A stretch of DNA of 64,000 nucleotides from Mycolicibacter heraklionensis (GCF_001021505.1 NZ_LDPO01000007.1:1-64000); one strand, 5' to 3'; shown: positions 50,179-60,063, numbered from the stretch's first letter. A program made the numbers and translations. The notes: generated from the letters alone by a model not told the origin.

Positions 50179-50952
50179 CTACTCCGTGCTCGATGCATCC
50201 GGTCGGCCCCGGCCCGCCCCTTTGCGCATCCGTTCCGCCAGCTCCTGCTCTTCGGCAACCCTAGCCTCGTCGGGGGTGGGTGCGCCGCCGCCGAGTCGTC
50301 GGGGCACCCAGAATTGGCCGGCGGGATGCGGATAGTCCTGCTGCACCTGAGCCAGCATCGGCGCCATGCGCTCGCGCAACCGGGCGCTGAGCGCGGCGGC
50401 GTCACCGGACGGGGCCAGCGGTTCCCCCGCCAGGACGGTGATCGGAATCTTGCTGCGGATCAGCTTCCCTCTCGGATGGTCTTTGGTCCACAGCCGCTGC
50501 GCCCCCCAGACGATCAGCGGGACAATCGGCACCTGCGCATCGAGGGCCATCCGGGCCGCCCCGGACTTGAATTCCTTGAGCTCGAAGCTGCGGCTGATGG
50601 TGGCCTCCGGGTAGACGCCCACCACCTCACCCGAACGCAGTGCGTCCACCGCGTTCCGGTAGGCGTCGGCCCCGTCGCCGCGGTCCACCGGGATGGTGCC
50701 GGTGTGGCGGATCAGAAAGTTCACCACCCGCACCTGCTGCATTTCGGCTTTGATCATGAACCGCATCCGGCGGCCCCGCCGGTATACCGCCAGCGCCGCG
50801 GGCAGAAAGTCCACGTAACCGGTGTGATTGATCGCGATCACCGCACCACCGTCGGTCGGGATGCGTTCCAGGCCGAGGTAGTCGATCCGGGCGCCGGCGA
50901 TCTTCACCGCGCTCAGCGCCGTGAGCTCCAACGCTCGGAAAACCGGCTGCAT
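50179..50952 (-). CDS. PlsC-type acyltransferase (Rv3815c type)
   Basis: 257 residues, middle paralogue of the trio. It carries NHTGYVDF, PEATISRSFELKEFKSGAARMA, VPIVPLIVWGAQRLWTKDHP and the shared C-terminal WVPRRLGGGAPTPDEA tag found in all three. ATG 50952 (MQPVFRALELTAL) aligns with the N-terminus of its neighbours; a longer upstream frame lies inside the next gene. It begins 7 nt after the stop of the first paralogue. Function is inferred from the family only. Confidence 0.9.
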   Translation of the reverse strand: MQPVFRALELTALSAVKIAGARIDYLGLERIPTDGGAVIAINHTGYVDFLPAALAVYRRGRRMRFMIKAEMQQVRVVNFLIRHTGTIPVDRGDGADAYRNAVDALRSGEVVGVYPEATISRSFELKEFKSGAARMALDAQVPIVPLIVWGAQRLWTKDHPRGKLIRSKIPITVLAGEPLAPSGDAAALSARLRERMAPMLAQVQQDYPHPAGQFWVPRRLGGGAPTPDEARVAEEQELAERMRKGAGRGRPDASSTE

Positions 50953-50959
50953 GCCAGCC

Positions 50960-51751
50960 CTACTCCGCGGTGCCCGTCGGGCTCGGCGGCTGCTTCTGAC
51001 GGGCTGCCCGCTCCTCGGCCTTGCGGGCCGCTTCGGCGGCGTCGAGCTCAAGCGCCTCGGCGGGGGTGGGGGCGCTTCCGCCCAGGCTCCGCGGCACCCA
51101 GAAGGCGCCGGCGGGGTGGTCGTCGGGATAGGAGTCCTGCGCCTGCTCGAGCAGGTGCTGCATCCGGGTCTGCAGCAGGGCACGCAATTCCTCGACCGGA
51201 AGCGTGGGCGGTATCGGCTCGCCGATCGTCACCGTGACCGGCACTTTGGTCCGGCCCAGCCGCTTTGGGTGGTCCTTGGTCCAGAGCCGCTGGGCGCCCC
51301 ACACGATGTGCGGGATGATCGGCACCTGGGCCTCGACCGCCATCCGCGCGGCGCCGCTCTTGAATTCCTTGAGCTCGAAGCTGCGGCTGATGGTCGCCTC
51401 CGGGTAGACCCCGACCAGTTCCCCGGCCTTCAGGTTGGAGACCGCGGCGGCATAGGACTCCGCGCCCTGGCTGCGATCCACCGCGATGTGCTTGCAGCCG
51501 CGCATGATCGGCCCGGTGAACCGGTTGTCGAACGTCTCCTTCTTGGCCATGAAGCGCACCCAGCGCCGTGGTTTCGCGTCGTAGGAGGCCACTCCGGCGA
51601 ACAGGAAGTCGAAGTAGCCGGTGTGGTTGATCGCGACCACCGCGCCACCGGTGGCGGGAATGTGCTCCCGGCCGGTGACGATGATCTTCAAGCCCTCATA
51701 GCGCCACAGCGTTCGCGCAGCGGCAGCGACACCGCCGTACCAAGCCTCCAC
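50960..51751 (-). CDS. PlsC-type acyltransferase (Rv3816c type)
   Basis: The first and most divergent of the three paralogues, about 263 residues from GTG 51751; a TTG three codons upstream (51760) is also possible. The HX4D motif is NHTGYFDF. It is followed by RFMAKKETFDNRFTGPIMRG, the shared PEATISRSFELKEFKSGAARMA, and WVPRSLGGSAPTPAEA. The tail is Ala/Glu/Arg-rich and ends PPSPTGTAE. It is divergent from the MBL-Rieske gene, with only about 80 nt between starts, so both promoters lie in that short gap. Confidence 0.88.
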   Translation of the reverse strand: MEAWYGGVAAAARTLWRYEGLKIIVTGREHIPATGGAVVAINHTGYFDFLFAGVASYDAKPRRWVRFMAKKETFDNRFTGPIMRGCKHIAVDRSQGAESYAAAVSNLKAGELVGVYPEATISRSFELKEFKSGAARMAVEAQVPIIPHIVWGAQRLWTKDHPKRLGRTKVPVTVTIGEPIPPTLPVEELRALLQTRMQHLLEQAQDSYPDDHPAGAFWVPRSLGGSAPTPAEALELDAAEAARKAEERAARQKQPPSPTGTAE

Positions 51752-51834
51752 AGCGCTCAAGCCTAGGCGATGCGGCCGGGCGCGCCGCCGGTAAGCTCGG
51801 ATGGGAGCTCGTTCAGCGTCGGGAGAAGGTACAC

Positions 51835-53394
51835 GTGCAGGTCACCAGTGTCGGGCACGCCGGCTTCCGGATCGAGACCACCGCGGGCAGCATCCTGTGC
51901 GACCCGTGGGTGAATCCGGCCTACTTCGCGTCGTGGTTCCCGTTCCCGGACAATTCGTCGCTGAACTGGGATGCTCTCGGCGACTGCGACTACCTCTACA
52001 TCTCGCACCTGCACCACGACCATTTCGACCCGCGGCATCTGGCGGCTCACGTCAACAAGGACGCGGTGGTGCTGCTGCCCGATTATCCGGTGCCCGACCT
52101 GCGCCGTGAGCTCGAGGCGCTGGGTTTTCACCGGTTCTTTGAGACCGCCGATTCGCAGCGGCACACCGTGTCCGGCCCCAAGGGCGATCTGGACGTGATG
52201 ATCATCGCGCTGCGCGCCCCGGCCGACGGCCCGATCGGCGACTCCGGGCTGGTGGTCTCCGACGGTGTGACGACCCTTTTCAATATGAACGACTCCCGTC
52301 CGATCGACCTGGACGTGCTGAAAGCCTTCGATTCGATCGACGTGCACCTGCTGCAGTACTCCGGGGCGATCTGGTACCCGATGGTCTACGACATGCCGGC
52401 CCGGGCCAAGGAGGCATTCGGCACCCAGAAACGCCAGCGGCAGATGGACCGCGCCCGCCAGTACGTCGCCCACGTCGGGGCACCGTGGGTGGTGCCGTCC
52501 GCGGGTCCGCCGTGCTTTCTGGATTCCGAGCTGCGTTACCTCAACGACGATCACGGCGATCCGGCCAACATCTTCCCCGACGAGATGGTGTTCTTGGACC
52601 AGCTACGCCGCAACGGCCACCACGGCGGGTTGCTGATGATTCCCGGAAGCACCGCGAGTTTCACTGGAGCACAGCTGGATTCGCTCACCCACCCGCTGGA
52701 CGACGCCGACGTCGAGGCCATCTTCACCACCGGCAAGGCGGACTACATCGCCGCTTACGCCGATCGGATGGCGCCGGTGCTGGCCGCCGAGAAGGCATCC
52801 TGGGCGGCGGCGGCCGGGCCGGCGATGCTCGAACCGCTGCGCGCACTGTTCGAGCCGATCATGGCCCGCAGCAACGAGATCTGCGACGGCATCGGCTATC
52901 CGGTCGAGCTGGTGTTGGACGGGCCGGCGCACACCGAGACGGTGGTGCTGGACTTCCCCAAACGCATGGTGCGGCAGCCGATTCCCGGTGAGAAGTTCCG
53001 TTACGGCTTCGGCATTCCGCCCGAGCTGGTGCGGACCGTGCTGCGCGACGGAGAACCGGACTGGGTCAACACCATCTTCTTGTCCACCCGGTTCACCGCG
53101 TGGCGGGTCGGCGGTTACAACGAGTACCTCTACACCTTCTTCAAGTGCCTCACCGAGGACCGGATCATCTACGCCGAAGGCTGGTTCGGCGAGAGCCATG
53201 ACGACTCGGCGACCATCACACTGGCCGACTGGCAGATTCAGCGTCGCTGCCCCCACATGAAGGCCGACCTGTCCAAGTTCGGAGTGGTCGAGGGCGACAC
53301 GCTGACCTGCAACCAGCACGGCTGGGAATGGGATCTCAAGACCGGTCGCTGCCTGACCGCCAAAGGCCACGAACTGCGCTGCGAGAAGCTGTGA
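51835..53394 (+). CDS. Metallo-beta-lactamase-fold protein fused to a Rieske [2Fe-2S] domain (Rv3818 type)
   Basis: 519 residues combining two metal centres. The N-terminal MBL-fold domain has SHLHHDHFD (His58, His60, Asp62, His63), the HxHxDH dinuclear-metal motif. The middle (about 240-450) is an unassigned domain. The C-terminus is a Rieske centre with Cys472-x-His474 and Cys492-x2-His495 (CPHMK, CNQHGWEWDLKTGRC). The combination resembles CMP-sialate or aminosugar oxygenase-like proteins, but the reaction is unknown. The GTG start has GGAGAAGG 5 nt upstream. The stop overlaps the next gene (GTGA), so the pair is co-translated. Confidence 0.9.
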   Translation: MQVTSVGHAGFRIETTAGSILCDPWVNPAYFASWFPFPDNSSLNWDALGDCDYLYISHLHHDHFDPRHLAAHVNKDAVVLLPDYPVPDLRRELEALGFHRFFETADSQRHTVSGPKGDLDVMIIALRAPADGPIGDSGLVVSDGVTTLFNMNDSRPIDLDVLKAFDSIDVHLLQYSGAIWYPMVYDMPARAKEAFGTQKRQRQMDRARQYVAHVGAPWVVPSAGPPCFLDSELRYLNDDHGDPANIFPDEMVFLDQLRRNGHHGGLLMIPGSTASFTGAQLDSLTHPLDDADVEAIFTTGKADYIAAYADRMAPVLAAEKASWAAAAGPAMLEPLRALFEPIMARSNEICDGIGYPVELVLDGPAHTETVVLDFPKRMVRQPIPGEKFRYGFGIPPELVRTVLRDGEPDWVNTIFLSTRFTAWRVGGYNEYLYTFFKCLTEDRIIYAEGWFGESHDDSATITLADWQIQRRCPHMKADLSKFGVVEGDTLTCNQHGWEWDLKTGRCLTAKGHELRCEKL

Positions 53395-53729
53395 CCGACG
53401 ACTCCTACGACGACGGATTGGTCGTCCTGGATCGCGAGGCGATCACGTTGCGCCGCTACCATTTCCCCTCCGGTACCGCGAAGGTGATCCCGCTGTCGGC
53501 AGTCCGCGGCTACCGCGCCGAGCCGCTGGGCATGCTGACACACCGATTCCGGATCTGGGGCAGCTCGGATCTGCGGCGCTGGCTGCCGCTGGATATCAGC
53601 CGGCCGATGCGCTCCACCCTGATCACCCTGGAGCTGCACGGCGACCCGTGGCCGCATCCGGCGTTCACCCCGGCGGACCCGGACACGTTCCGGGTGCTGC
53701 TCGACGAGCTGTTGGCAGCCCAGCGGTAA
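53391..53729 (+). CDS. Small conserved protein coupled to the MBL-Rieske gene (Rv3819 type)
   Basis: A 112-residue soluble protein of unknown function. It is beta-rich by appearance: VVLDREAITLRRYHFPSG, KVIPLSAVRGYRAEPLG, HRFRIWGSSDLRRWLPLD. It has no signal peptide, helix or metal motif. The pattern recalls small PH-like domains, but that is a guess. GTG 53391 overlaps the stop of the preceding gene by 4 nt, implying a stoichiometric or functional partnership. The next gene is convergent, 18 nt away. Confidence 0.8.
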   Translation: MTDDSYDDGLVVLDREAITLRRYHFPSGTAKVIPLSAVRGYRAEPLGMLTHRFRIWGSSDLRRWLPLDISRPMRSTLITLELHGDPWPHPAFTPADPDTFRVLLDELLAAQR

Positions 53730-53747
53730 TTGCCGCCCGGTGTGCGC

Positions 53748-55304
53748 TCAGCGGTCGGCCAAGACTTGATGGGCGGCGTTGTAGCCCGGGATGAACGTGA
53801 TCCCGGGTCCGCCGTGACAACCCGCGCTGCCCAGATACAGCCCTGCCACCGGTAACGGCTGGCCGAGGAAGCCCCGCGGCCCGGGCCGGTTGGGGCCGAT
53901 CCGATCCGGGTTGAGCAGGCCGTGGCAGTAGTCGCCGCCGGGCGCACCGAACATAGTGCCCATATGACGCGGGGTGAAGGTGGTGTGCCGGGTGATGCTG
54001 CGCTCGAAATTCGGTGCCAGCCTGGTGATCTTGTCGATCACCCGCTGCCCCATCTCGACCTTCATCTCGCCGTAGTTGCCGTCGCCCTCGATGGGGAACC
54101 ACAGTGCGAATGCCGACGCGGCGTGCTTGCCGGGTGGGGCCAGCTCGGGATCGTGCAGCGACGGGATCTGCAGCACCACGGTCGGGTCGGCCGGAACGAT
54201 GCCGTGGCGCGCATCCTCCCACTGCTGCTGAACCTCCTCGGGCGTGCAGAAGATCCCGACGGAGGCCTGCATGGCGGGGTCGTTCAGCGCCTCGTACGGC
54301 GCGGCGAACTCCGGCGCCTCCTCCAGCGCGAAATGCATCTGTAGATAGCTGCCGCGATGGTCGGTGCGGGCGTAGCGGGCGCGCACGTCGTCTGGGACCG
54401 AAGCCGGGTCGAGCAGTCCGGTGACGGTGACGTCGGGGGCGATGGCCGACACCACCACCGGTGCGCTCACGGTGTCGCCGGATTCCGTACGCACCCCCGA
54501 GACCCGGCCGTCGGCCACCACGATCTCGCTCACCGTGGTGCGCAGCCGCAACTCGCCACCGAGCCCGGTGAACGTATCGCGCAGATGCCCGGTGAGCGCG
54601 CCGATTCCACCGCGCAGCTTCTTCATCAGCACGGTGTTCTCGTCGGGCACCCCCAGGCCGTAGGCCAGCGCCGCGGCGCTGCCGGGGGTGGACGGTCCGC
54701 GGTAGAGGGTGTTGACGGCCAGCACGGTGAAGGAGCCACGCAACGCCGCGTGCTTCTCCCGGTCGGGCAGGTAGCGGTCCAGCACGTCGGTGACCGAACC
54801 GAACAGCATGTCGTCGATAGCTGACCGTTCGAATTCGTTTGTGGCGCAGGCATACATCTCGTCGAGTGACTTCGGCGGCCGGCCCGCCTCGAAGCGGCCC
54901 AACGCCCGGGTGGGGGCCTGACTCCAGCCCAGCAGCCCGGCCATGCCGTTGACCGCCTCGGCGCCGTGCACCTCGCTGAGGTGGGTGAACAGCTTCATCG
55001 GGTCGGTGTACTGGATCAGCGGGTCATCACCGACACCACGCATCGCCACCGACATGACCTCGAGGTCGATGCTCTCCAGACCGTCGAGGCCCAGCTCGGC
55101 GCTGACCGCGGCCGACGTCGGGAACTGCACCGAGCCGGCGATCTCGAACCGGTAGCCGTCGAACAGTTCCACCGTGGAGGCCATCCCCCCGGCGTAGCGC
55201 CCGGCCTCCAGGCACAGCGTGCGTAGTCCGGCGCGCTGCAGGATGAGCGCCGCGGCCAGGCCGTTGTGTCCGGCGCCTATGACAATCGCGTCGTAATCGG
55301 TCAT
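53748..55304 (-). CDS. Phytoene-desaturase-like FAD oxidoreductase (Rv3829c type)
   Basis: 518 residues of the carotenoid-desaturase/isomerase-like flavoprotein family. The N-terminal dinucleotide-binding motif is VIGAGHNGLAAALIL, followed by EAGRYAGGMASTVE. The C-terminal flavin-contacting segment is LYLGSAGCHGGPGITFIPGYNAA. Substrate unknown; relatives act on polyprenyl or retinoid-like hydrophobic compounds. A palindromic operator (55351-55369) lies 47 nt upstream of its start. The same operator lies in front of the TetR gene, so the oxidoreductase is a probable target of that regulator. Confidence 0.87.
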   Translation of the reverse strand: MTDYDAIVIGAGHNGLAAALILQRAGLRTLCLEAGRYAGGMASTVELFDGYRFEIAGSVQFPTSAAVSAELGLDGLESIDLEVMSVAMRGVGDDPLIQYTDPMKLFTHLSEVHGAEAVNGMAGLLGWSQAPTRALGRFEAGRPPKSLDEMYACATNEFERSAIDDMLFGSVTDVLDRYLPDREKHAALRGSFTVLAVNTLYRGPSTPGSAAALAYGLGVPDENTVLMKKLRGGIGALTGHLRDTFTGLGGELRLRTTVSEIVVADGRVSGVRTESGDTVSAPVVVSAIAPDVTVTGLLDPASVPDDVRARYARTDHRGSYLQMHFALEEAPEFAAPYEALNDPAMQASVGIFCTPEEVQQQWEDARHGIVPADPTVVLQIPSLHDPELAPPGKHAASAFALWFPIEGDGNYGEMKVEMGQRVIDKITRLAPNFERSITRHTTFTPRHMGTMFGAPGGDYCHGLLNPDRIGPNRPGPRGFLGQPLPVAGLYLGSAGCHGGPGITFIPGYNAAHQVLADR

Positions 55305-55350
55305 CCACGCGCCCCTTCCCGCTTTCCGGGAACGCTGGCACGCGTGGATT

Positions 55351-55369
55351 GTTTTGTCAATATTGACGT
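55351..55369. promoter_or_regulatory. Palindromic operator upstream of the FAD oxidoreductase
   Basis: Contains the perfect 12-bp palindrome GTCAATATTGAC (55356-55367). The 19-nt sequence GTTTTGTCAATATTGACGT matches, in inverted orientation, 17 of 19 bases of the site at 56001-56019. It sits between the TetR stop (55372) and the oxidoreductase start (55304). Confidence 0.7.
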
Positions 55370-55371
55370 AA

Positions 55372-55956
55372 CTAAAGGTTGCTCAGCGAGTCCAGCGCGG
55401 TACGGCACATTCGGGCCAGCTCGGCCAGCGAGCGGTCCGCACCCAGCATCCAGACCTCCATCGCCGCGAACACCGCCGCTGCGATACAGCGCGCCGTCAC
55501 GGCGACTCGCAGCGGGTCAGCGGGTTCGTGCGATGCGGTGTCCCGCAGCCGCTCGGCCACCGCATCGGCGAAATCGGCCTCCACCTGCCGGATGTGGCGA
55601 ACGATGCGCTCCGGGTCGAGTTCCTCGGCGCGCAGCGCGGCGATACGGGTCACTGCCTCGACGTCGTAGGGGAACGCGAAGATCGCCGCCTGGACGGCCT
55701 CGATCATCGGCTCAGCCGGTGGACGGGCGGCCAGGGCACTGCGGAACCACTGCAGTCCGGCGTCGTAATCGGCGAACAGCAGATCGTGCTTAGAGGTGAA
55801 GTGCCGGTAGAAGGTCCGCAGCGACACTCCGGCGTCGGCGGCGATCTGCTCGGCGGAGGTGTCCTCCACACCCTGCGCTAGGAATCGGACCAGCGCGGCC
55901 TGGCGCAATGCTTCGCGGGTCCGTTCGCTGCGCGCGGTCTGTGGCGCTCGGGGCAT
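55372..55956 (-). CDS. TetR-family regulator (Rv3830c type)
   Basis: 194 residues. The HTH region is DTSAEQIAADAGVSLRTFYRHFTSKHDLL (residues about 33-61, written here in part as key blocks AEQIAADAGVS and TFYRHFTSK). The ligand-binding half is all-helical and ends DSLSNL. ATG 55956 is chosen because it places the HTH at the normal distance from the N-terminus; codons upstream overlap the operator. Near-identical palindromes lie upstream of this gene (56001-56019) and of the adjacent oxidoreductase, pointing to autoregulation plus control of the oxidoreductase and the divergent DUF2834-like gene. Confidence 0.88.
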   Translation of the reverse strand: MPRAPQTARSERTREALRQAALVRFLAQGVEDTSAEQIAADAGVSLRTFYRHFTSKHDLLFADYDAGLQWFRSALAARPPAEPMIEAVQAAIFAFPYDVEAVTRIAALRAEELDPERIVRHIRQVEADFADAVAERLRDTASHEPADPLRVAVTARCIAAAVFAAMEVWMLGADRSLAELARMCRTALDSLSNL

Positions 55957-56000
55957 GCCGGTAAACGTACCCCAGTGCCTCAGCTCCACGCGCGCCGAAA

Positions 56001-56019
56001 ATGTCATTATTGACAAAAC
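56001..56019. promoter_or_regulatory. Palindromic operator between TetR and DUF2834-like gene
   Basis: TGTCATTATTGACA is the core. The reverse complement of 56001-56019 differs from the site at 55351-55369 at only two bases. It is 44 nt upstream of the TetR start and 26 nt upstream of the divergent gene's start, well placed to repress both. Confidence 0.7.
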
Positions 56020-56045
56020 TTGCGGCGCGTGATGAGACTGGCCGC

Positions 56046-56519
56046 ATGATCTCGCTCATCGTGCATGCAGTGCTGGGCCTGGCGACCATCTGGTGGATCG
56101 TGGCATCCAACCGAGCGGTCTTTGCGAAACCCGCTGGGGGCGGAGCGTTCTCACCCCTGGAGGTCGTGTACTACCTGATCGGTATCGCCTCGATTGTGCT
56201 GGGCTGGTACTTCAACATTCGCTTCGTTCAGGAATACGCGCACGGCCCCAACCACAATCCGATCTGGGGGCCGGGCAGCTGGACGCAGTACATCCAGCTG
56301 ATGTTCACCAATCCGGCTGCCGGTTCGGCCAGCCAGGACTACACGATCATCAATGTCGTTCTGCTGCCGCTGTTCACCATCGTCGACGGCTACCGGCGTG
56401 GGTTGCGGCGCCCGTGGCTGTACTTCGTGTCGAGTCTGTTCACCAGCTGCGCGTTCGCCTACGCCTTCTACTTCGCCACCATCGAGCGCCAGCACCGGCA
56501 CGTTAAGGCCGCGGCCTAG
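56046..56519 (+). CDS. Small multi-pass membrane protein, DUF2834-like
   Basis: 157 residues with four hydrophobic helices (starting LIVHAVLGLATIWWIVA and VVYYLIGIASIVLGWYFN). A conserved-looking loop TNPAAGSASQDYTIINVVLL is followed by IVDGYRRGLRRPWLYFVSSL, a pattern I associate with DUF2834 membrane proteins. Function unknown. ATG 56046 is preferred because the upstream in-frame region is the shared operator. Divergent from TetR and likely co-regulated with the oxidoreductase. Confidence 0.75.
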   Translation: MISLIVHAVLGLATIWWIVASNRAVFAKPAGGGAFSPLEVVYYLIGIASIVLGWYFNIRFVQEYAHGPNHNPIWGPGSWTQYIQLMFTNPAAGSASQDYTIINVVLLPLFTIVDGYRRGLRRPWLYFVSSLFTSCAFAYAFYFATIERQHRHVKAAA

Positions 56520-56586
56520 CAGGGTCGTTGCAGGACCACCTCCAAACGCACCGCGATAGGCTGGCCGCGTCGACAGGAGGAATGTC

Positions 56587-57147
56587 GTGGCCAAGCCGGT
56601 GGCGCCGCGCGGATCCGCGCGCGAGCGAGTGCTGCAGGCGGCGTTGGCCCTGTTCGTGGAGCACAGCGTGGGCGGTACGTCCATGCAGATGATCGCCGAC
56701 CGGCTGGGTGTGAGTAAGCCGGCCGTCTACTACCAATTCCGGTCCCGGGACGACATCGTCGTTGCGCTGGTGGAGCCGATGTTCGACGACATCGGGCGGG
56801 TCATCAAGATCGCCCAGGCCATGCCGTCCCAGCAGGGCAAGCGGGACGTGACGGTCAGCGGCGTCGTCGAGCTCGCCGTCCGATACCGCCGGCTCACGTT
56901 CCTGTTCTACGACCGTGCCGTAGAGCACGCCGTGCGATCCCGCGAAGATTTCATGGCCGCGGGCCAAGACGTGGCGGCGATCCTGCAGGGGCCCGAGCCG
57001 GACGCGACAGCCCGTGTCATCACCACGGCGCTGATGGCGGGAACCTTCACCGCGGCAGCCGATCCGGAGCTCGAAGACATCTCCGACGAAGAACTGCACG
57101 AGCTCCTGCTGGCGACCGCGCGCAGGGTGATGGAACCGCTGACCTGA
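56587..57147 (+). CDS. TetR-family regulator, paralogue 1 of the mmpS/mmpL island
   Basis: 186 residues. N-terminal HTH with TSMQMIADRLGVSKPAVYYQ, followed by RSRDDIVVALVEPMFDDI. It is clearly paralogous to the TetR at 60652-61209: nearly the same HTH, the same APRG-AR-RVL-AA start and a similar end. The GTG start has a perfect AGGAGG 6 nt upstream. It converges on mmpL with 6 nt between stops. It may regulate mmpS-mmpL or a distant target. Confidence 0.88.
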   Translation: MAKPVAPRGSARERVLQAALALFVEHSVGGTSMQMIADRLGVSKPAVYYQFRSRDDIVVALVEPMFDDIGRVIKIAQAMPSQQGKRDVTVSGVVELAVRYRRLTFLFYDRAVEHAVRSREDFMAAGQDVAAILQGPEPDATARVITTALMAGTFTAAADPELEDISDEELHELLLATARRVMEPLT

Positions 57148-57153
57148 GGGTCC

Positions 57154-60063
57154 TCACCAAGTTCCGCGGTGCGCTCCGCCGCCGGAGCCGACGAACTCGT
57201 CGCGCGGATTCTCCGGCAGCGGCGCCGGCCACGGTACCGGTTTCGGCCGCTCGCGCGGCACCTGAGGCCACCAGAACCACTTGCCGAGCAGGGTGGCGAT
57301 CGACGGGGTCATGAAGGAACGGATGATCAGCGTGTCGAGCAGCAGACCCAACCCGATGGTGGTGCCCACCTGGCCGACCACCCGCAGTTCGCTGATCGCC
57401 ATCGTCATCATGGTGAGGGCGAACACCAGCCCCGCTGCCGTCACCACCGATCCACTGCCGCCCATGGCCCGGATCATGCCGGTGTGCAGTCCGGCGTGGA
57501 TCTCCTCCCGCAGGCGGGACACCAACAGCAGGTTGTAGTCGGCACCCACCGCCAGCAGGATGATCACCGCCATGGCCAACACCATCCAGTGCACCGGCAG
57601 GCCGATGATGTGTTGCCACAGCAGCACCGACATACCGAAGGCCGTGCCGAGCGACACCACCACGGTGCCCACGATCACCAAGGCCGCCACCACCGCGCGA
57701 GTGATCACCAGCATGATGATGAAGATCAGGCACAGCGCCGCGACTCCGGCGATCATCAGGTCGTAGTTGGAGCCCTCCTGCATGTCCTTGAACATCGCGG
57801 CGGTGCCGCCGACGTAGATCTTGGAGCCCTCCCACGGAGTGGTCTTGATGGCCTCTTTGGCGGCGAGCTTGATCGCGTCGATGTGCTCGATGCCGTCGGC
57901 GCTCAGCGGGTCTCCCTCGTGGGTGATGACGAACCGCACACCGTGGCCGTTCGGAGACACGAACATCTTCATGCCGCGCTGGAATTCGGCGTTGTCGAAG
58001 ATCTCCGGCGGCAGGTAGAACGAGTCGTCGTTGCGAGCCTTGTCGAAGGCCTCCCCCATCGCGGCGGGATCTCCCTGGGCCTCCAGCCGCTGCTGGGCCA
58101 GGCCATTCTGGGTGGCATAGGTGGACAGCATCATGTCCTTGGCGTTCTTCATCATCTGGATCATCGGCGGCATCAGCGTGAGCATCTGGGGCAGCTGGGC
58201 GGCCATGGCGTCCATGTCCGGAACGATCTGTTTGAAGCTGTCGGTCATCGTGTCGACTCCGTCCATGGCGTCGAACACCGATCGCAGCGAATAGCAGACC
58301 GGGATGTCGAAACAGTGCGGCTCCCAGTAGAAGTAGCTGCGCATCGGCCGGAAGAAGTCGTCGAAGTTGGCGATCTTGTCGCGCAGTTCCTCGATGTCGG
58401 AGACCATCAGGTGCATCTTGCCGACCATGCGGCCCATGGTGGCGTTCATCTGTTCCATCAGCTCGATCATCTTCGTCATGGTTTCGATCTGACCCTGCAT
58501 ATCCTCGGCCTGGGCCAGCATCTCCGCGGTGCGGTCGTCGTTGAACTTGCGCGTCATCTCCGAACTCACCGCCTGCATGCCCATCATGTAGCCGAAGGTG
58601 GAGTGCTCCATCGGGATGCCCTGTGGCCGGGTGATGGACATGACCCGGGAGATACCGGGAACCGCGGTGACCCGTTTGGCGATTCGCTCGATGATCAGGA
58701 AGTCCGCGGAGTTACGGACGTCATGGTCGGTTTCGACCATCAGCATCTCGGGGTTCATCCGCGCCGAGGGGAAATGCCGGTCCGAAGCCAGGAAGCCCTG
58801 GTTAGCGGGTAGGTCGGCCGGCATATAGGCGCGGTCGTTGTAACCGGGCTTGTAGCCGGGCAGGGCCAGGATCCCGACCAGGGCAACCGCGGTCGCTCCG
58901 ATCAGAATGGGTCCCGGCCAACGGCTCACGGCCGCACCGATTTTACGCCAGCCCCGGCCACGATTAGCTCGCTTGGGCTCCAGCAGCGTGCCGAACCGGC
59001 TGGCCACCGTGATGACGGCCGCCCCCATCGTCAGCGAGGTGATGACCACGATCGTCATCCCGATCCCCAACGGAATACCCAGCGACCGGAAGTAGGGCAA
59101 CCGGGTGAAGTGCAGGCACAGCGTGGCGCCCGCGATCGTCATGCCGGAGCCGAGCACCACATGCGCGGTACTGCGAAACATGGTGTAGTAGGCCTGTTCT
59201 CGGTCCTCGCCGGCGCTGCGAGCCTCCTGGTATCGGCCGATCAGGAAGATCGCGTAGTCAGTGGCCGCCGCGATCGCCAGGGTCACCAACAGGCTGGTGG
59301 CGAACGGCGAGAGCCCGATCAGACCGTTGTAGCCCAACAGCGCCACGATGCTGCGAGCCGACATCAGCCCCGTCATCACCATCGACAGCGCCAGCAGCAC
59401 GGTGGTGATGGACCGATAGACCATCAGCAGCATGGTGATGATGACCACGAAGGTCAGCCCCTCGATCATGTGCATACTGCGGGTGCCGGCATTGTTCTGA
59501 TCGGCCGACAGCGCCGCACCCCCGGTCACGTAAGCCTTGACACCCGGTGGCGCCGTGACACTCTCGACGGCCTGCTGGACCGCCTTGACCGATTCGTTGG
59601 CCAGCGCCTCGCCCTGGTTGCCGGCGGTGTAGATCTGCACGTAGGCGCACTTGCCGTCGGGACTCTGGGCGCCGGCCGCGGTCAGGCGGTCGCCCCAGAA
59701 GTCCTGGATGTGTTCGACGTGGGTGGTGTCGGCCTTGAGTTTGGCGATGATCGCGTCGTAATAGTGGTGGGCATCCGCGCCCAACGACTCCTCGCCTTCG
59801 ATCACCAGCATGACCGAGCTGTTGGAACTGAACTCTTCGAACAGCTGGCCCTGGCGTTTGATCGCGATCATCGACGGCGCGTCGTCCGGTGTCATCTGCA
59901 CCGCGGCCGTCTCGGCAACCTTCTCCAGTTGCGGAACGGTCGCGTTTGCCAAGACGATGATTCCGATCCACCCCAGCATGATCGGAATGGCCAGGCGCCG
60001 AATCCATTTGGCGATAAATCCGCGCTCGGCGCCGTGGGAGGGGGTGTCGGTCGGTGTGCTCAT
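57154..60063 (-). CDS. MmpL-family RND lipid transporter
   Basis: 969 residues of the MmpL type that works with a small MmpS partner (MmpL4/MmpL5-like). After the first helix ([20 protein letters not shown]) is a periplasmic domain containing [20 protein letters not shown] and [20 protein letters not shown] five-helix block with [16 protein letters not shown] follows, then a long coiled-coil-like Met/Glu-rich periplasmic domain (about 520-700), and a second helix block with [15 protein letters not shown]. The two Asp-Tyr pairs fit the proton-relay positions of the family. ATG 60063 overlaps the mmpS stop (ATGA). Cargo (siderophore, glycopeptidolipid or drug) is not predictable here. Confidence 0.92.
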   Translation of the reverse strand: MSTPTDTPSHGAERGFIAKWIRRLAIPIMLGWIGIIVLANATVPQLEKVAETAAVQMTPDDAPSMIAIKRQGQLFEEFSSNSSVMLVIEGEESLGADAHHYYDAIIAKLKADTTHVEHIQDFWGDRLTAAGAQSPDGKCAYVQIYTAGNQGEALANESVKAVQQAVESVTAPPGVKAYVTGGAALSADQNNAGTRSMHMIEGLTFVVIITMLLMVYRSITTVLLALSMVMTGLMSARSIVALLGYNGLIGLSPFATSLLVTLAIAAATDYAIFLIGRYQEARSAGEDREQAYYTMFRSTAHVVLGSGMTIAGATLCLHFTRLPYFRSLGIPLGIGMTIVVITSLTMGAAVITVASRFGTLLEPKRANRGRGWRKIGAAVSRWPGPILIGATAVALVGILALPGYKPGYNDRAYMPADLPANQGFLASDRHFPSARMNPEMLMVETDHDVRNSADFLIIERIAKRVTAVPGISRVMSITRPQGIPMEHSTFGYMMGMQAVSSEMTRKFNDDRTAEMLAQAEDMQGQIETMTKMIELMEQMNATMGRMVGKMHLMVSDIEELRDKIANFDDFFRPMRSYFYWEPHCFDIPVCYSLRSVFDAMDGVDTMTDSFKQIVPDMDAMAAQLPQMLTLMPPMIQMMKNAKDMMLSTYATQNGLAQQRLEAQGDPAAMGEAFDKARNDDSFYLPPEIFDNAEFQRGMKMFVSPNGHGVRFVITHEGDPLSADGIEHIDAIKLAAKEAIKTTPWEGSKIYVGGTAAMFKDMQEGSNYDLMIAGVAALCLIFIIMLVITRAVVAALVIVGTVVVSLGTAFGMSVLLWQHIIGLPVHWMVLAMAVIILLAVGADYNLLLVSRLREEIHAGLHTGMIRAMGGSGSVVTAAGLVFALTMMTMAISELRVVGQVGTTIGLGLLLDTLIIRSFMTPSIATLLGKWFWWPQVPRERPKPVPWPAPLPENPRDEFVGSGGGAHRGTW

